A stretch of DNA of 52,127 bases from an uncultured Duncaniella sp. (GTDB lineage Bacteria; Bacteroidota; Bacteroidia; Bacteroidales; Muribaculaceae): contig CAJUCI010000014.1 in assembly GCA_910584825.1 (NCBI GenBank), forward strand, positions 11,447-63,573. The letters are read 5' to 3'. How positions within the stretch are numbered: the first letter of the stretch is position 1; each line of letters opens with the position of its first letter. The notes under the pieces are model-generated. The model searched no databases. It worked only from the letters and a program-made list of their open reading frames with translations, and was not told the DNA's origin. The translations under genes were made by a program, and so were the position numbers. Positions 1 to 8,128 of this stretch are shown in pieces.

Positions 1-178
1 GGCAGCGCGACGAAGGCGAAAACACTCCCCTCGTTACAATCATCACCCTCGTCCCCCCGTTCTCCCGTCTCTCAATCAGTGCTCTTGTGCTTCTGTCTCC
101 AAAACCGGTGCTTCTATTTTTTTGTTTGTGCTCCCGAGCTTTAGCTCGGCGTGTGCACGACATTATCGCACCAAATCC
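1..178 (+). repeat. Long interspersed repeat, copy 1 (truncated by window edge)
   Basis: This stretch is nearly identical to 225-402, giving a spacing of 224 bp. It shares the GGCAGCGCGACGAAGGCG start, a C/T-rich middle, the palindrome CCGAGCTTTAGCTCGG (134-149) and the ending GACATTATCGCACCAAA. I see no convincing gene in it: the open frames running through it have the same sequence in both copies and low-complexity content. It is probably a non-coding accessory repeat. Confidence 0.75.
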
Positions 179-196
179 CCGCAGCAGTCCACTCGC

Positions 197-402
197 ATCC
201 ACAGCTTTGAGACAGTGGGAGCGCGGCAGCGCGACGAAGGCGAAAACACTCCCCTCGTTACAATCATCACCCTCGTCCCTCCGTTCTCCCGTCTCTCAAT
301 CAGTGCTCTTGTGTTCCTGTCTCCGAAACCGTTGCCTTCTTTTTGTCAGTGCTCCCGAGCTTTAGCTCGGGTGGCTTCGCGACATTATCGCACCAAAAGC
401 CC
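197..402 (+). repeat. Long interspersed repeat, copy 2
   Basis: Second copy of the repeat at 1-178, here with its left end visible (ATCCACAGCTTTGAGACAGT at 197). It carries the palindrome CCGAGCTTTAGCTCGG at 355-370. It ends just before the promoter-like TACCTTTG at 416-423. Differences from copy 1 lie mostly in the C/T-rich middle. Confidence 0.75.
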
Positions 403-415
403 CGTGCTCGTATCC

Positions 416-423
416 TACCTTTG
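416..423 (+). promoter_or_regulatory. Bacteroidetes -7 element TACCTTTG
   Basis: TACCTTTG fits TAnnTTTG and ends 4 nt before the ATG at 428. A transcript from it would be essentially leaderless, or translation would begin further downstream. I see no good -33 TTTG about 20 nt upstream, so this is a half-supported promoter. Confidence 0.4.
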
Positions 424-427
424 CATC

Positions 428-1198
428 ATGCATTCACGGAGGCTCATAACATCCAATTATTCTCGTAAGCCGTGCATCCCCGACATATGGTGCCACAGCT
501 TCAGGCTATTTCTCGGTAGGCAACTCACTCCTGCCGAGAAAGCCGTCATATCCACCCTCGAAAAAAGCCGCCGCGCACGTACTCGTCCCCGCCCCACAGT
601 CATCATCGACCATCCCGGCCACGACAGCACAGCCATTCTCGACAGCTACCTGCGCTACAGGCTCGCCACCTCCCCCGAAGGAGCCACAGCCATCCGATGT
701 ACCCCCAACCGACCGGTAATAAAAGACCGCTCTCCTCGCCTCCGCTCTATCACCTACAGGCAAGTCAGAAGCATTCGCGGAAGCACCCCCGCCTTCATGC
801 TCCTCCTCAACGCCCATCGGGCGCGAACCTACTCCCCCCTGCTCAAATCCCCCGACAACTTTCAGAAAGTCTGCTCCGTTCTCTTCCCCATCCTTGACCG
901 TTCAGGCTTCCTGATTATCCACCTCCGCGCCGACACCCCGCCCAAAACCCTCCCACCAGGCCTTTTAATCCACAGCTTTGAAACAGTGGGAGCGCGGCAG
1001 CGCGACAAAGGTAGCGACGAAGACGACGACACCCCCCTCGTCACAATCATCACCCTCGCCCCACGTTCCCCCGTGCTCCCGTCTTTGTGCTCCTGTGCTC
1101 CTGTCTCCCGTTCTCCCGTCTCATCACATCCACCCCAACTATCGCGGTACGCCGTGCTCCGCAGCCCAAAGCTAAACCGCACGGCAAGTGCTCATTGA
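428..1198 (+). CDS. Unrecognised basic protein, uncertain
   Basis: Open frame of 256 codons from ATG 428. I do not recognise a family. Residues 1 to about 180 have a varied, Arg-rich composition that could be a real protein, and a -7 promoter element lies directly upstream. The last 75 residues or so are translated from the third copy of the long repeat (968 onward), so the natural protein may end earlier or the gene may have been interrupted by the repeat. Third-position C is very high, unlike the operons further right, which suggests acquired DNA. It could also be a chance frame in C-rich sequence. Confidence 0.35.
   Translation: MHSRRLITSNYSRKPCIPDIWCHSFRLFLGRQLTPAEKAVISTLEKSRRARTRPRPTVIIDHPGHDSTAILDSYLRYRLATSPEGATAIRCTPNRPVIKDRSPRLRSITYRQVRSIRGSTPAFMLLLNAHRARTYSPLLKSPDNFQKVCSVLFPILDRSGFLIIHLRADTPPKTLPPGLLIHSFETVGARQRDKGSDEDDDTPLVTIITLAPRSPVLPSLCSCAPVSRSPVSSHPPQLSRYAVLRSPKLNRTASAH
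968..1135 (+). repeat. Long interspersed repeat, copy 3 (diverged)
   Basis: Begins with the same ATCCACAGCTTTGA, CAGTGGGAGCGCGGCAGCG and ACAATCATCACCCTCG blocks as 197-300, then diverges in the C/T-rich part and lacks the CCGAGCTTTAGCTCGG palindrome. Copies 2 and 3 therefore bracket the unrecognised ORF at 428. Confidence 0.65.
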
Positions 1199-1225
1199 CA
1201 TATTGCACAAATTATCGAATACAAA

Positions 1226-1276
1226 ATTCCGCAGATATGAGCTACAGCTTTAGCTGTTTGCTCCTATCTGCGGAAT
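1226..1276 (-). terminator. Nested hairpin downstream of the GH28 gene
   Basis: Outer arms ATTCCGCAGATA (1226-1237) and TATCTGCGGAAT (1265-1276), middle arms GAGC/GCTC, inner palindrome ACAGCTTTAGCTGT (1244-1257). It lies about 70 nt past the stop of the polygalacturonase gene on the minus strand. There is no strong T-tract, so it may be an RNA-stabilising or REP-like hairpin rather than an intrinsic terminator. Confidence 0.5.
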
Positions 1277-1347
1277 CTTATCACTTTTTGCCCCGGCTCA
1301 TATGCACATTAAGAGCACGGCCCGGGAGCGTGTTATGGCACGGATTA

Positions 1348-2766
1348 TTACTTCACCTCCTTGCCGTTGAGGGTGAGATTGGTGAAGCTGATGTTGTCAT
1401 AGAGTCCTGTGAGCGAGTTGCTGTCGGTGGTCACGCCGTCAAACGCGCAGTTCTTGACTTCGACATTGTGGATATTGCAGATGTCATCGAAGCCCTCGAT
1501 TTTCACACCGAATTTGCTCTTCTTGCAGGTGACGTTCTCAAGATACACGTTCTGGACAGTGGGAGGGAAGCTGCGGTCGCACTTCTCGCGCTGCTCATAT
1601 ACGAGGTTGATTTTCAGTACAGCCTCCTTGCACTGGCCCACCTGGACATTGCGCACGAAGATGTCCTCAATCACACCGCCGCGGCATGAGTTGGTCTTGA
1701 TGCGAATCACGCGTTCCAGCTCCGGTGAGTCCATGATGCAGTTCTCTACGAAGAGATTTTTGAAACCGCCTGAGATTTCCGAGCCTACCACTACGCCTCC
1801 GTGGCCGTTCTGCATACGGCAATTACGGACAATGACATTTTCGGTGGGGATATTCCAGCGGCGTCCGTCGCGGTTGCGTCCGCTCTTGATGGCGATGCAG
1901 TCATCGCCGGTGTCAAAGAAGCAGTCCTCTATTAGCACGTTTTTGCACGACTCGGGGTCACATCCGTCGCCGTTGGGGCCGTCGTTCTGGATATGTACGC
2001 CGCGCACTGTGAGGTTTTCGCACAGCAGGGGGTGAATCACCCAGAAGGGGGAGCGCAGGAGGGTGACATCCTCTATGAGCACATTGGTGCACTTGACGGG
2101 GTTGACGAGCTGCACGCGCATGCCGTAGCCGTCGCCCATGACGCGCTGCTCTACAGGAGTGCCGTTTTCGTTCCACTCCATGAGCTGCGGACGGCCTATG
2201 CGCTGCGATATTATCCCCTTGTCAGGCTCGAAGCCGTAACGCACGGCTCCGCACATGCGCCACCAGTTGGCATTTTCAGCTCCGCCGTCAATGGTGCCTT
2301 TGCCGGTGATGGCAATGTTGGTCTGGCCGTAGGCATAAATCATGGGCTGATAGTTGTAGCAGTCCATGCCCTCCCAGCGGGTGAGTACGATAGGATACTC
2401 CTTGAGGTCGGGGGTGAATAGTAGTGTGGCACCCTCCTCGAGATGGAGATTGACATGGCTTTTGAGCGTTATGGGGCCGGTAAACCATGTGCCGGCGGGT
2501 ATTATCACGCGGCCTCCGCCCTCGGATGAGCATCGGTCGATGAGCGAGTTAATCATCTCGGTGTATAGGAATCCGGGCGTGTCGGAGCGTTTGCCGTAGT
2601 CGGTGAGGCGATAGTCGCGGTCGCGGAACTGCGGTGCCTTAATCTGAGCTTCAACCGAGGGATAGATGCTGTCCCATGCCTGCTTGGGGGTGACCGCAAG
2701 CGGCGCGTCAGCCAAGGCTGACATGCACATGCCTATGGCTAAGATGGATAGTGAGAATTTTTTCAT
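1348..2766 (-). CDS. Glycoside hydrolase family 28 (polygalacturonase-like), secreted
   Basis: Hydrolyses alpha-1,4-galacturonosyl bonds in pectin or its oligomers. The start was placed at ATG 2766 because it gives a clean signal peptide (MKKFSLSILAIGMCMSALA); the upstream in-frame start overlaps the -7 promoter box. Product is 472 aa, normal for GH28. The right-handed beta-helix core carries the family motifs: NGDG with D267, DDC with D288 and D289, GHGG with H322, and R355-I-K357. It is transcribed away from a PL10-CE8 pectinase 121 bp distant, so the two form a small pectin-degrading locus. Exact substrate and endo/exo mode cannot be read from the sequence. Confidence 0.93.
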   Translation of the reverse strand: MKKFSLSILAIGMCMSALADAPLAVTPKQAWDSIYPSVEAQIKAPQFRDRDYRLTDYGKRSDTPGFLYTEMINSLIDRCSSEGGGRVIIPAGTWFTGPITLKSHVNLHLEEGATLLFTPDLKEYPIVLTRWEGMDCYNYQPMIYAYGQTNIAITGKGTIDGGAENANWWRMCGAVRYGFEPDKGIISQRIGRPQLMEWNENGTPVEQRVMGDGYGMRVQLVNPVKCTNVLIEDVTLLRSPFWVIHPLLCENLTVRGVHIQNDGPNGDGCDPESCKNVLIEDCFFDTGDDCIAIKSGRNRDGRRWNIPTENVIVRNCRMQNGHGGVVVGSEISGGFKNLFVENCIMDSPELERVIRIKTNSCRGGVIEDIFVRNVQVGQCKEAVLKINLVYEQREKCDRSFPPTVQNVYLENVTCKKSKFGVKIEGFDDICNIHNVEVKNCAFDGVTTDSNSLTGLYDNISFTNLTLNGKEVK

Positions 2767-2796
2767 TGATAAATACTGTGATTCAAGGTTGAGTGT

Positions 2797-2804
2797 CAAA
2801 GTTA
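2797..2804 (-). promoter_or_regulatory. -7 element TAACTTTG for the GH28 gene
   Basis: Reads TAACTTTG on the minus strand, 31 nt upstream of ATG 2766. It is one half of a divergent promoter region with 2848-2855. Confidence 0.6.
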
Positions 2805-2822
2805 CAATTTTTTTGTGAAATA

Positions 2823-2855
2823 TTGTGGCGGAGATGGGAATTTTCTGTATTTTTG
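2823..2855 (+). promoter_or_regulatory. Promoter TTG-N22-TATTTTTG for the pectate lyase-esterase gene
   Basis: TTG at 2823-2825 and TATTTTTG at 2848-2855; the start codon is at 2887. Together with the opposite -7 box it suggests joint control of the two pectinase genes, but no operator is evident. Confidence 0.55.
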
Positions 2856-2886
2856 TCTCACCAATCTATGAACGAATCTAATTATC

Positions 2887-5013
2887 ATGAGAAGACTTTT
2901 TAAGAAAAGAGTATTGGGCGGACTGTGCCTGGCTGCGGTCATGGCTATGGTCATGACGCCCGGCGCGGAGGCGCAGAAGAGGAGAAAGAATGCCGAACTG
3001 AAGCGCACGAATCCTGAATTTTTCCAGTCAGACGAGGCTCGCCGTATAGGCGACCAGGTGGTGCTGTATCAGCGCGTTACGGGCGGATGGCCTAAGAACA
3101 TCGATATGGCGCGTATGATGACCGCCGAGGAGATGGCTACCGTCGAGGCCGAGAAGGGGAGACGGTATGACTCCACGACCGATAACAATGCCACGATATT
3201 GCAGCTGAGGTATCTCGCACGGTTGTACAAGGCTACGGGCGACGTGAAGTATCGCGACTCTTTCCGCCGAGGTGTGGATTTCCTGCTTGACGGACAATAT
3301 GAGAATGGCGGTTGGCCTCAGTTCTGGCCCGAAAATCGCGACTATCAGATACATATCACATATAATGACAACGCGATGGTGGGCACTATGACGGTGATAC
3401 GCGACCTGATGTATGGCTCTGAGCCGTATGATGCGCCCGGCCTGATGCCTGAGGGTTACAGGAAGCGGCTGATGGAGTCGTTCTATCGCGGCGTGGAGTG
3501 CATCCTCGCCACTCAGATTGTCACGGACGGACGCCCCACGGTGTGGTGTCAGCAGCATTACCGAGACACTTATCTGCCGGCCCCCGCACGTGCTTATGAG
3601 CTGCCGTCATATTGCTCGAACGAGTCGGCGGGTATATTGCGTCTGCTGATGGAGATTCCTGACCCTGACGCGCGTGTGAAGCGTGCGGTGCATGCCGGCA
3701 TGCGGTGGCTTGACGACCATAAGATTACGGGTTACAGGTATGAGCACGGATGGCAGAGCGGCACGGGCAGTTCGTGCCTCGTGGCCGATGAGAATGCCGG
3801 ACCGCTGTGGGCACGGTTTTATGACCTGAAATATGCCGAACCCTATGTGTGCGACCGTGACGGCGTGGCGCGCCGCCATCTCGAGCAGATAGGCTACGAG
3901 CGTCGCAACGGCTACGGATGGTTCAGCACCAATCCGGCCGAACTTTACGGGCTGTATGATGAATGGGCCGACCGCTGGGATGCTGCCAACAAGGAGCGGA
4001 TAGATATAAACAGTAAGGGTGCGAACGAGACGGGGCGGATGCAGCTGTATCGCCGCGAGCCTGTTAACGTTGCTGCTTTCGATGCTGTGGTGAATCCCGG
4101 AGGGTCTATACAGGAGGCCATAAGCAAGGCTCCGGCATCGCCCGAAAAGCCTTTCAAGATACTTGTGCGCAAGGGCACTTATAATCAGAAGGTGGTGATT
4201 GACCGTCCGAATATCGTGCTCGTGGGCGAGGACAGGGACAGCACTTTGATTGTGTTGGCCGAAAAGAACTCTGACGCCAAGGGGCTGATGTATAACGGCA
4301 AACCGACCGGCAACGGTGTGATTGTACTGCAGGAAGGCGCGGACGACTGTGTGATAAGCGGTCTGACGGTGTATAACAACTATGGCTCGACCGTTGAGAA
4401 TACCACCACACACCAGATGGCCATATTCGGTCGCGGCACCCGTACAATCGTGATTAACAGCAATGTGTGGGCTGACGGTAATGACGCACTTTCGCTGTGG
4501 TGCAGAGGTGGCGGAGGCATGTATTATCATGCCGACCTCGACATCAGATGCAAGGGCGTGGATTTCCTTTGCCCGCGCGGATGGTGTTTCGCCACGAGGT
4601 GTAAGTTTCTCGGTGACGGCCATGCGCTGATATGGCATGATGGTCGCGGTGACAAGTCGCAGAAACTGGTGATAACCGATTCCGATTTTGACTCGGAGAC
4701 GCCTGCCCCACTCGGACGCTACCACCATGACTCGCAGTTTTTCCTCATGAACTGCCACCTGACTGAGCGGGTGCTTGACGAGGATATCCGCTATGCCTAT
4801 ACTGACAAGGTCCTTGACCCGTGCCCCTGGGGCAAACGTGTGTACTATCTCGACTGCACACGCGACGGAGGCCACAGCGGATGGCTTGCCGATAACTTCA
4901 AGGAGTCGGAAGAGGCCCCCGAATATCATGAGGTCAAGGCCAAATGGACCTTCAACGACCGCTGGGACCCCGAAGCCCGCATCCGCGACCTCTGGGACGC
5001 GGTGAGGTACTAA
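2887..5013 (+). CDS. PL10 pectate lyase fused to a CE8 pectinesterase-like domain, secreted
   Basis: A 708-aa two-domain pectinase. After a signal peptide (about 1-29) comes a PL10 pectate lyase (about 40-345), with TTDNNAT around D99, NGGWPQFWP, ITYNDNAM and PSYCSNESAGI. A second domain of about 395-700 resembles CE8 pectin methylesterase: GGSIQEAI, RKGTY, QMAIF (Q510), ND (N532-D533), GVDF (D559) and LGR (R611). De-esterification followed by beta-elimination makes sense as a fusion, since lyases prefer unmethylated galacturonan. Oddities are in the CE8 active site: the usual QDT is N-D here, and the residue after RP in LGRPW is His. The esterase may therefore be divergent in specificity or weak. 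Divergent neighbour is GH28. Confidence 0.9.
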   Translation: MRRLFKKRVLGGLCLAAVMAMVMTPGAEAQKRRKNAELKRTNPEFFQSDEARRIGDQVVLYQRVTGGWPKNIDMARMMTAEEMATVEAEKGRRYDSTTDNNATILQLRYLARLYKATGDVKYRDSFRRGVDFLLDGQYENGGWPQFWPENRDYQIHITYNDNAMVGTMTVIRDLMYGSEPYDAPGLMPEGYRKRLMESFYRGVECILATQIVTDGRPTVWCQQHYRDTYLPAPARAYELPSYCSNESAGILRLLMEIPDPDARVKRAVHAGMRWLDDHKITGYRYEHGWQSGTGSSCLVADENAGPLWARFYDLKYAEPYVCDRDGVARRHLEQIGYERRNGYGWFSTNPAELYGLYDEWADRWDAANKERIDINSKGANETGRMQLYRREPVNVAAFDAVVNPGGSIQEAISKAPASPEKPFKILVRKGTYNQKVVIDRPNIVLVGEDRDSTLIVLAEKNSDAKGLMYNGKPTGNGVIVLQEGADDCVISGLTVYNNYGSTVENTTTHQMAIFGRGTRTIVINSNVWADGNDALSLWCRGGGGMYYHADLDIRCKGVDFLCPRGWCFATRCKFLGDGHALIWHDGRGDKSQKLVITDSDFDSETPAPLGRYHHDSQFFLMNCHLTERVLDEDIRYAYTDKVLDPCPWGKRVYYLDCTRDGGHSGWLADNFKESEEAPEYHEVKAKWTFNDRWDPEARIRDLWDAVRY

Positions 5014-5030
5014 TCGCGGAGATGTACTAA

Positions 5031-5519
5031 TCAGAGAATTTTTAATGCTATCACAGCCGCGGCTTCGGCATCTGCGAGGGCGTTGTGGTGGGCGGTGAGG
5101 TCATAGCCGCAGGCCGCCGCTACGGTGTGGAGCTGGTGGTTGGGCAGCCTCAGGCAGCGGCGCGAGGCGCGGAGGGTGCAGTGAAACTCGTAGTAGGGAT
5201 ATTCCATGCCGTACTGTGCAAAGACTGCCTTGAGACACCCTTCGTCAAACGGACGGTTATGAGCCACGAGGGGGAGACCCTGTATGCGCTGTGCTATCTG
5301 AGCCCACACCTCGGGAACGGTGGGAGCGTCGTCAGTATCGGCTCGCGTGAGGCCGTGGATTTGTGTAGTCCAGAAGGTATAGTAGTTGGGAGTGGGGCGT
5401 ATGAGGCTGTAGAATTTGTCTGCAATCTCGCCTCCACGCACCACTACGATGCCTACGCTGCACACACTCGTGCGGCTACCATTGGCTGTCTCAAAGTCGA
5501 TGGCTACGAAGTTCTGCAT
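5031..5519 (-). CDS. DEDDh 3'-5' exonuclease, DnaQ/Pol III epsilon-like
   Basis: Stand-alone exonuclease domain of 162 aa that removes nucleotides from DNA or RNA 3' ends with two metal ions. All five catalytic positions are visible: D8 and E10 (IDFE), D92 in AHNRPFD, H145 and D150 in HNALAD. There is no polymerase, BRCT or helicase domain. It is last in a minus-strand run, only 6 nt after the acyltransferase gene, and converges on the pectinase gene with 17 bp between. Likely roles are proofreading-like or repair nuclease; the precise partner is unknown. Confidence 0.88.
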   Translation of the reverse strand: MQNFVAIDFETANGSRTSVCSVGIVVVRGGEIADKFYSLIRPTPNYYTFWTTQIHGLTRADTDDAPTVPEVWAQIAQRIQGLPLVAHNRPFDEGCLKAVFAQYGMEYPYYEFHCTLRASRRCLRLPNHQLHTVAAACGYDLTAHHNALADAEAAAVIALKIL

Positions 5520-5525
5520 TACCCG

Positions 5526-6569
5526 TTACTGTAAGGATGATTTCGGTGATATGGTTAATCGTTGACGGAGTTTTCTTTTGATGTTCGGTAGCAATAGTAT
5601 GCAAATGAATATACATATTGCTGAAATTGCAGCCATGATGAGGCTGAAATCGTTCCCGAAATATGCTTGGAGTCCGAATATGGCTAAATTGGACAAGACA
5701 AGAAACGATAGGGTGTGCTTGCCCACTGTAGTGACAAGTTCATATGTCTGACTACCCCCCCCTATTCTGGGGCTTAATTTGCTTGAAATCAGCGTGTAAG
5801 AGGCGATGGGGAGCCATGCTAATACCAGCCAGAATATTATCGGAGGAAATCGAGATGCATAAAATCCGAAATGCATCCTATATGCGAGACCAATGCCCGA
5901 TACGATTCCGCAGCCCAGCATGACCATCGGGCTTATCGATACGCGATACTTTCGAAAGAATATTCCTGCAAAAAAGAACATTGAGTATTGCAGTATCGGA
6001 AAGCATGGGAATGTGTATGTTCCTATAATCGAACCTAATAATTGATTCTTGACGAGTTGATAGGGGAAAAATGAACTGGCCGCCGACAGGAATATTACGG
6101 TGGCAATGCGGAGCCTTGACTCGCTAATCCATTTTATAGGGTTGAATAGTATTATGATGAATAATACAAGTAATGCAAAACTTAGCAGAAACTCAGAGTA
6201 TGATTGGACTTTGATAAGTAATATCGTTTCCAGAAATGAGGAAATCGTGTGTTCTTCACCTGTAATGATTTGAATTCCGAATCCGCTTACGTAATAGGCC
6301 GCAAGCAATGTCAGGAAATTCTTTATGAGATTTCTTTTAACGGATTTAAACGGCTTCGAAAGATAAGCGATTTGTGACGCCCAGCCGAATGCGAACATAA
6401 AGCCGGAGAAGGTAACGGCATTTACATATAGGGATACGTTTGAGTCATAACTTTCATTTACCGCAAGAATCTGGATGCAATGCGCCCATATCATCCCTAC
6501 GACAAGAAATGTTTTAAAAATGTCTAAAGATAAATCCCTATGTTTGGTGTTGGAGGAGGTTTCGGTCAT
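5526..6569 (-). CDS. Acyltransferase-3 family membrane protein
   Basis: Integral membrane protein of 347 aa with about ten hydrophobic segments. The N-terminus RDLSLDIFKTFLVVGM, followed by a His in IWAHC, matches the start of acyltransferase-3/OpgC-type enzymes, where a His in TM1 takes part in O-acylation of sugars or cell-envelope polymers. The acceptor is not predictable. It lies 10 nt after the methyltransferase gene and 6 nt before the exonuclease, so it is probably co-transcribed. Its base composition is clearly more A+T-rich than either neighbour, and it uses AT-ending codons freely. That suggests insertion of a foreign gene into an otherwise housekeeping run. Confidence 0.75.
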   Translation of the reverse strand: MTETSSNTKHRDLSLDIFKTFLVVGMIWAHCIQILAVNESYDSNVSLYVNAVTFSGFMFAFGWASQIAYLSKPFKSVKRNLIKNFLTLLAAYYVSGFGIQIITGEEHTISSFLETILLIKVQSYSEFLLSFALLVLFIIILFNPIKWISESRLRIATVIFLSAASSFFPYQLVKNQLLGSIIGTYTFPCFPILQYSMFFFAGIFFRKYRVSISPMVMLGCGIVSGIGLAYRMHFGFYASRFPPIIFWLVLAWLPIASYTLISSKLSPRIGGGSQTYELVTTVGKHTLSFLVLSNLAIFGLQAYFGNDFSLIMAAISAICIFICILLLPNIKRKLRQRLTISPKSSLQ

Positions 6570-6579
6570 GTGTGTTTAA

Positions 6580-7371
6580 TTATCTTAGTTGCCAAAAGGC
6601 GACGGCGGCGGCTGCGGCGACGTTGAGGGAGTCGACGCCGTGGGCCATGGGGATGCGGGCGGTGTAGTCGGCGCGCTCGATGGTGGCGGCAGGGAGACCG
6701 TCACCTTCAGTGCCCATGATAATGGCGAGACGCGGCTCGGCGCACAGCCCGGGGTCGTCGATGGGTACTGAACGGTCGGTCAGAGCCATTGCGACGGTCT
6801 TGAAGCCAAGAGTTTTGAGTTGGTCGGCGGAGTCAACCCATGTCCAGGGAACGAGGAAGACTGTGCCCATCGACACACGTATGGCGCGACGGTTGAGTGG
6901 GTCGCACGATGTGGGGGTGAGCAGCACGGCGTCGATGCCGAGGGCCGCGGCTGAGCGGAATATGGCTCCGATATTTGTGGTGTCGACCACGCCGTCAATC
7001 ACTACCACGCGGCGGGCGTCGCGGCAGATGTCGCTTACAGCCGGGGGGAGGGGACGACGCATGGCGCAGAGCACACCGCGCGTGAGGGTGTAGCCTGTGA
7101 GTGAGGCCAGGAGGTCGCGCTCACCCGTGAAGACGGGGATGTCGGGGAATCGGGCTATAATCGAGGCCGCATCGCCGTCAATATGGCGGCTCTCGCACAG
7201 TAGCGATAGCGGCTCATAGCCCGCCTGGATGGCCACGTTTATCACCTTGGGACTCTCGGCGATGAAGATGCCGCGCGAGGGGTCGAGCCTGTTGCGCAGC
7301 TGTGCCTCGGTGAGCGAGGCGTACACTTCGAGCCCGGGACAGTCGAGGGAGTCTATCCTAATGATGCTCAT
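6580..7371 (-). CDS. SpoU/TrmH-family RNA 2'-O-methyltransferase
   Basis: A 263-aa SPOUT methyltransferase that transfers methyl from SAM to a ribose 2'-OH in rRNA or tRNA. The knot motifs are present: motif 1 TTNIGAIFRSA, motif 2 IIMGTEGDGL, motif 3 DSLNVAAAAA near the C-terminus. The N-terminal part (about 1-95) is the usual RNA-binding SpoU substrate domain. It overlaps the 3' end of the mlaF-like gene by 14 nt, so translation is likely coupled. The target nucleotide cannot be assigned from sequence alone. Confidence 0.9.
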   Translation of the reverse strand: MSIIRIDSLDCPGLEVYASLTEAQLRNRLDPSRGIFIAESPKVINVAIQAGYEPLSLLCESRHIDGDAASIIARFPDIPVFTGERDLLASLTGYTLTRGVLCAMRRPLPPAVSDICRDARRVVVIDGVVDTTNIGAIFRSAAALGIDAVLLTPTSCDPLNRRAIRVSMGTVFLVPWTWVDSADQLKTLGFKTVAMALTDRSVPIDDPGLCAEPRLAIIMGTEGDGLPAATIERADYTARIPMAHGVDSLNVAAAAAVAFWQLR

Positions 7372-8128
7372 GCGTGATGACGTATTGCTTCACCTTCTGG
7401 AAAAGGTCGTTGGCAAAGACAAATTCGTTGAGAGCCTCGTTGGCTGTGTGGTATATCTCATGCATGTCGCCCACCCATTCGCGGTAGCCCTTGTTGATGA
7501 ACACGATGTTCTCGCCTATGCCGAGCACCGAGTTCATGTCGTGGGTATTGATAATGGTGGTGATATTATACTCGTGGGTGATGTCGCTGAGCAGCTCGTC
7601 AATCACGATGGATGTGCGCGGGTCGAGACCCGAGTTTGGCTCGTCGCAGAACAGGTATTTGGGGTTGAGGGCAATGGCGCGTGCGATGGCCACACGTTTC
7701 TGCATGCCGCCCGAAATCTCGGAGGGGTATTTGTTGTCGGCCCCTTTGAGGTTGACACGCTCGATGCAGAACTGGGCACGGTCATGAATCTCGGCGGGAG
7801 TCATGGAGGTGAACATGGTGAGGGGGAAGGCCACGTTGCCAAGGACGGTCTCGGAATCGAAGAGCGCGGAGCCCTGGAAGAGCATGCCAATCTCCTTGCG
7901 GAGTTCCTTAATCTGCGAGGCGTCCATCTTCATGATGTCGCGTCCGTCATACAGAATCTCGCCCACCTCGGGACGGATGAGGCCGATGATTGACTTGACG
8001 AGCACCGTCTTGCCCGAGCCGCTCTGGCCGATGATGAGATTGGTCTTGCCGGTCTCGAACTTCGCGCTGACATCGTGGAGAATGGTCTTGCCGTCAAACG
8101 ACTTGGTGAGGTTGCGTACTTCAATCAT
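7358..8128 (-). CDS. mlaF: MlaF-like ABC transporter ATPase (phospholipid/lipid trafficking)
   Basis: 256-aa ATP-binding subunit of an MCE-type lipid transporter at the inner membrane. Walker A is GQSGSGKT (34-41), the signature is ISGGMQKR and Walker B is YLFCDEP; the PNSGLDP after it is typical of the Mla ATPases. The start ATG overlaps the stop of the permease gene as ATGA (8125-8128), so the two are translationally coupled. Neither an MCE-domain protein (MlaD) nor MlaB/C is adjacent; those must be elsewhere if the system is complete. Confidence 0.9.
   Translation of the reverse strand: MIEVRNLTKSFDGKTILHDVSAKFETGKTNLIIGQSGSGKTVLVKSIIGLIRPEVGEILYDGRDIMKMDASQIKELRKEIGMLFQGSALFDSETVLGNVAFPLTMFTSMTPAEIHDRAQFCIERVNLKGADNKYPSEISGGMQKRVAIARAIALNPKYLFCDEPNSGLDPRTSIVIDELLSDITHEYNITTIINTHDMNSVLGIGENIVFINKGYREWVGDMHEIYHTANEALNEFVFANDLFQKVKQYVITHEHH

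Noticed and set aside
1..1135. CRISPR-like array in the repeats
   Set aside because: Units exceed 170 bp, are only three, differ in length and have no regular spacers or cas genes.
3607..4929. Long minus-strand open frame opposite the pectate lyase-esterase gene
   Set aside because: It lies wholly antisense to a clear two-domain enzyme, shows no recognisable domain and reflects the high G+C at third positions.
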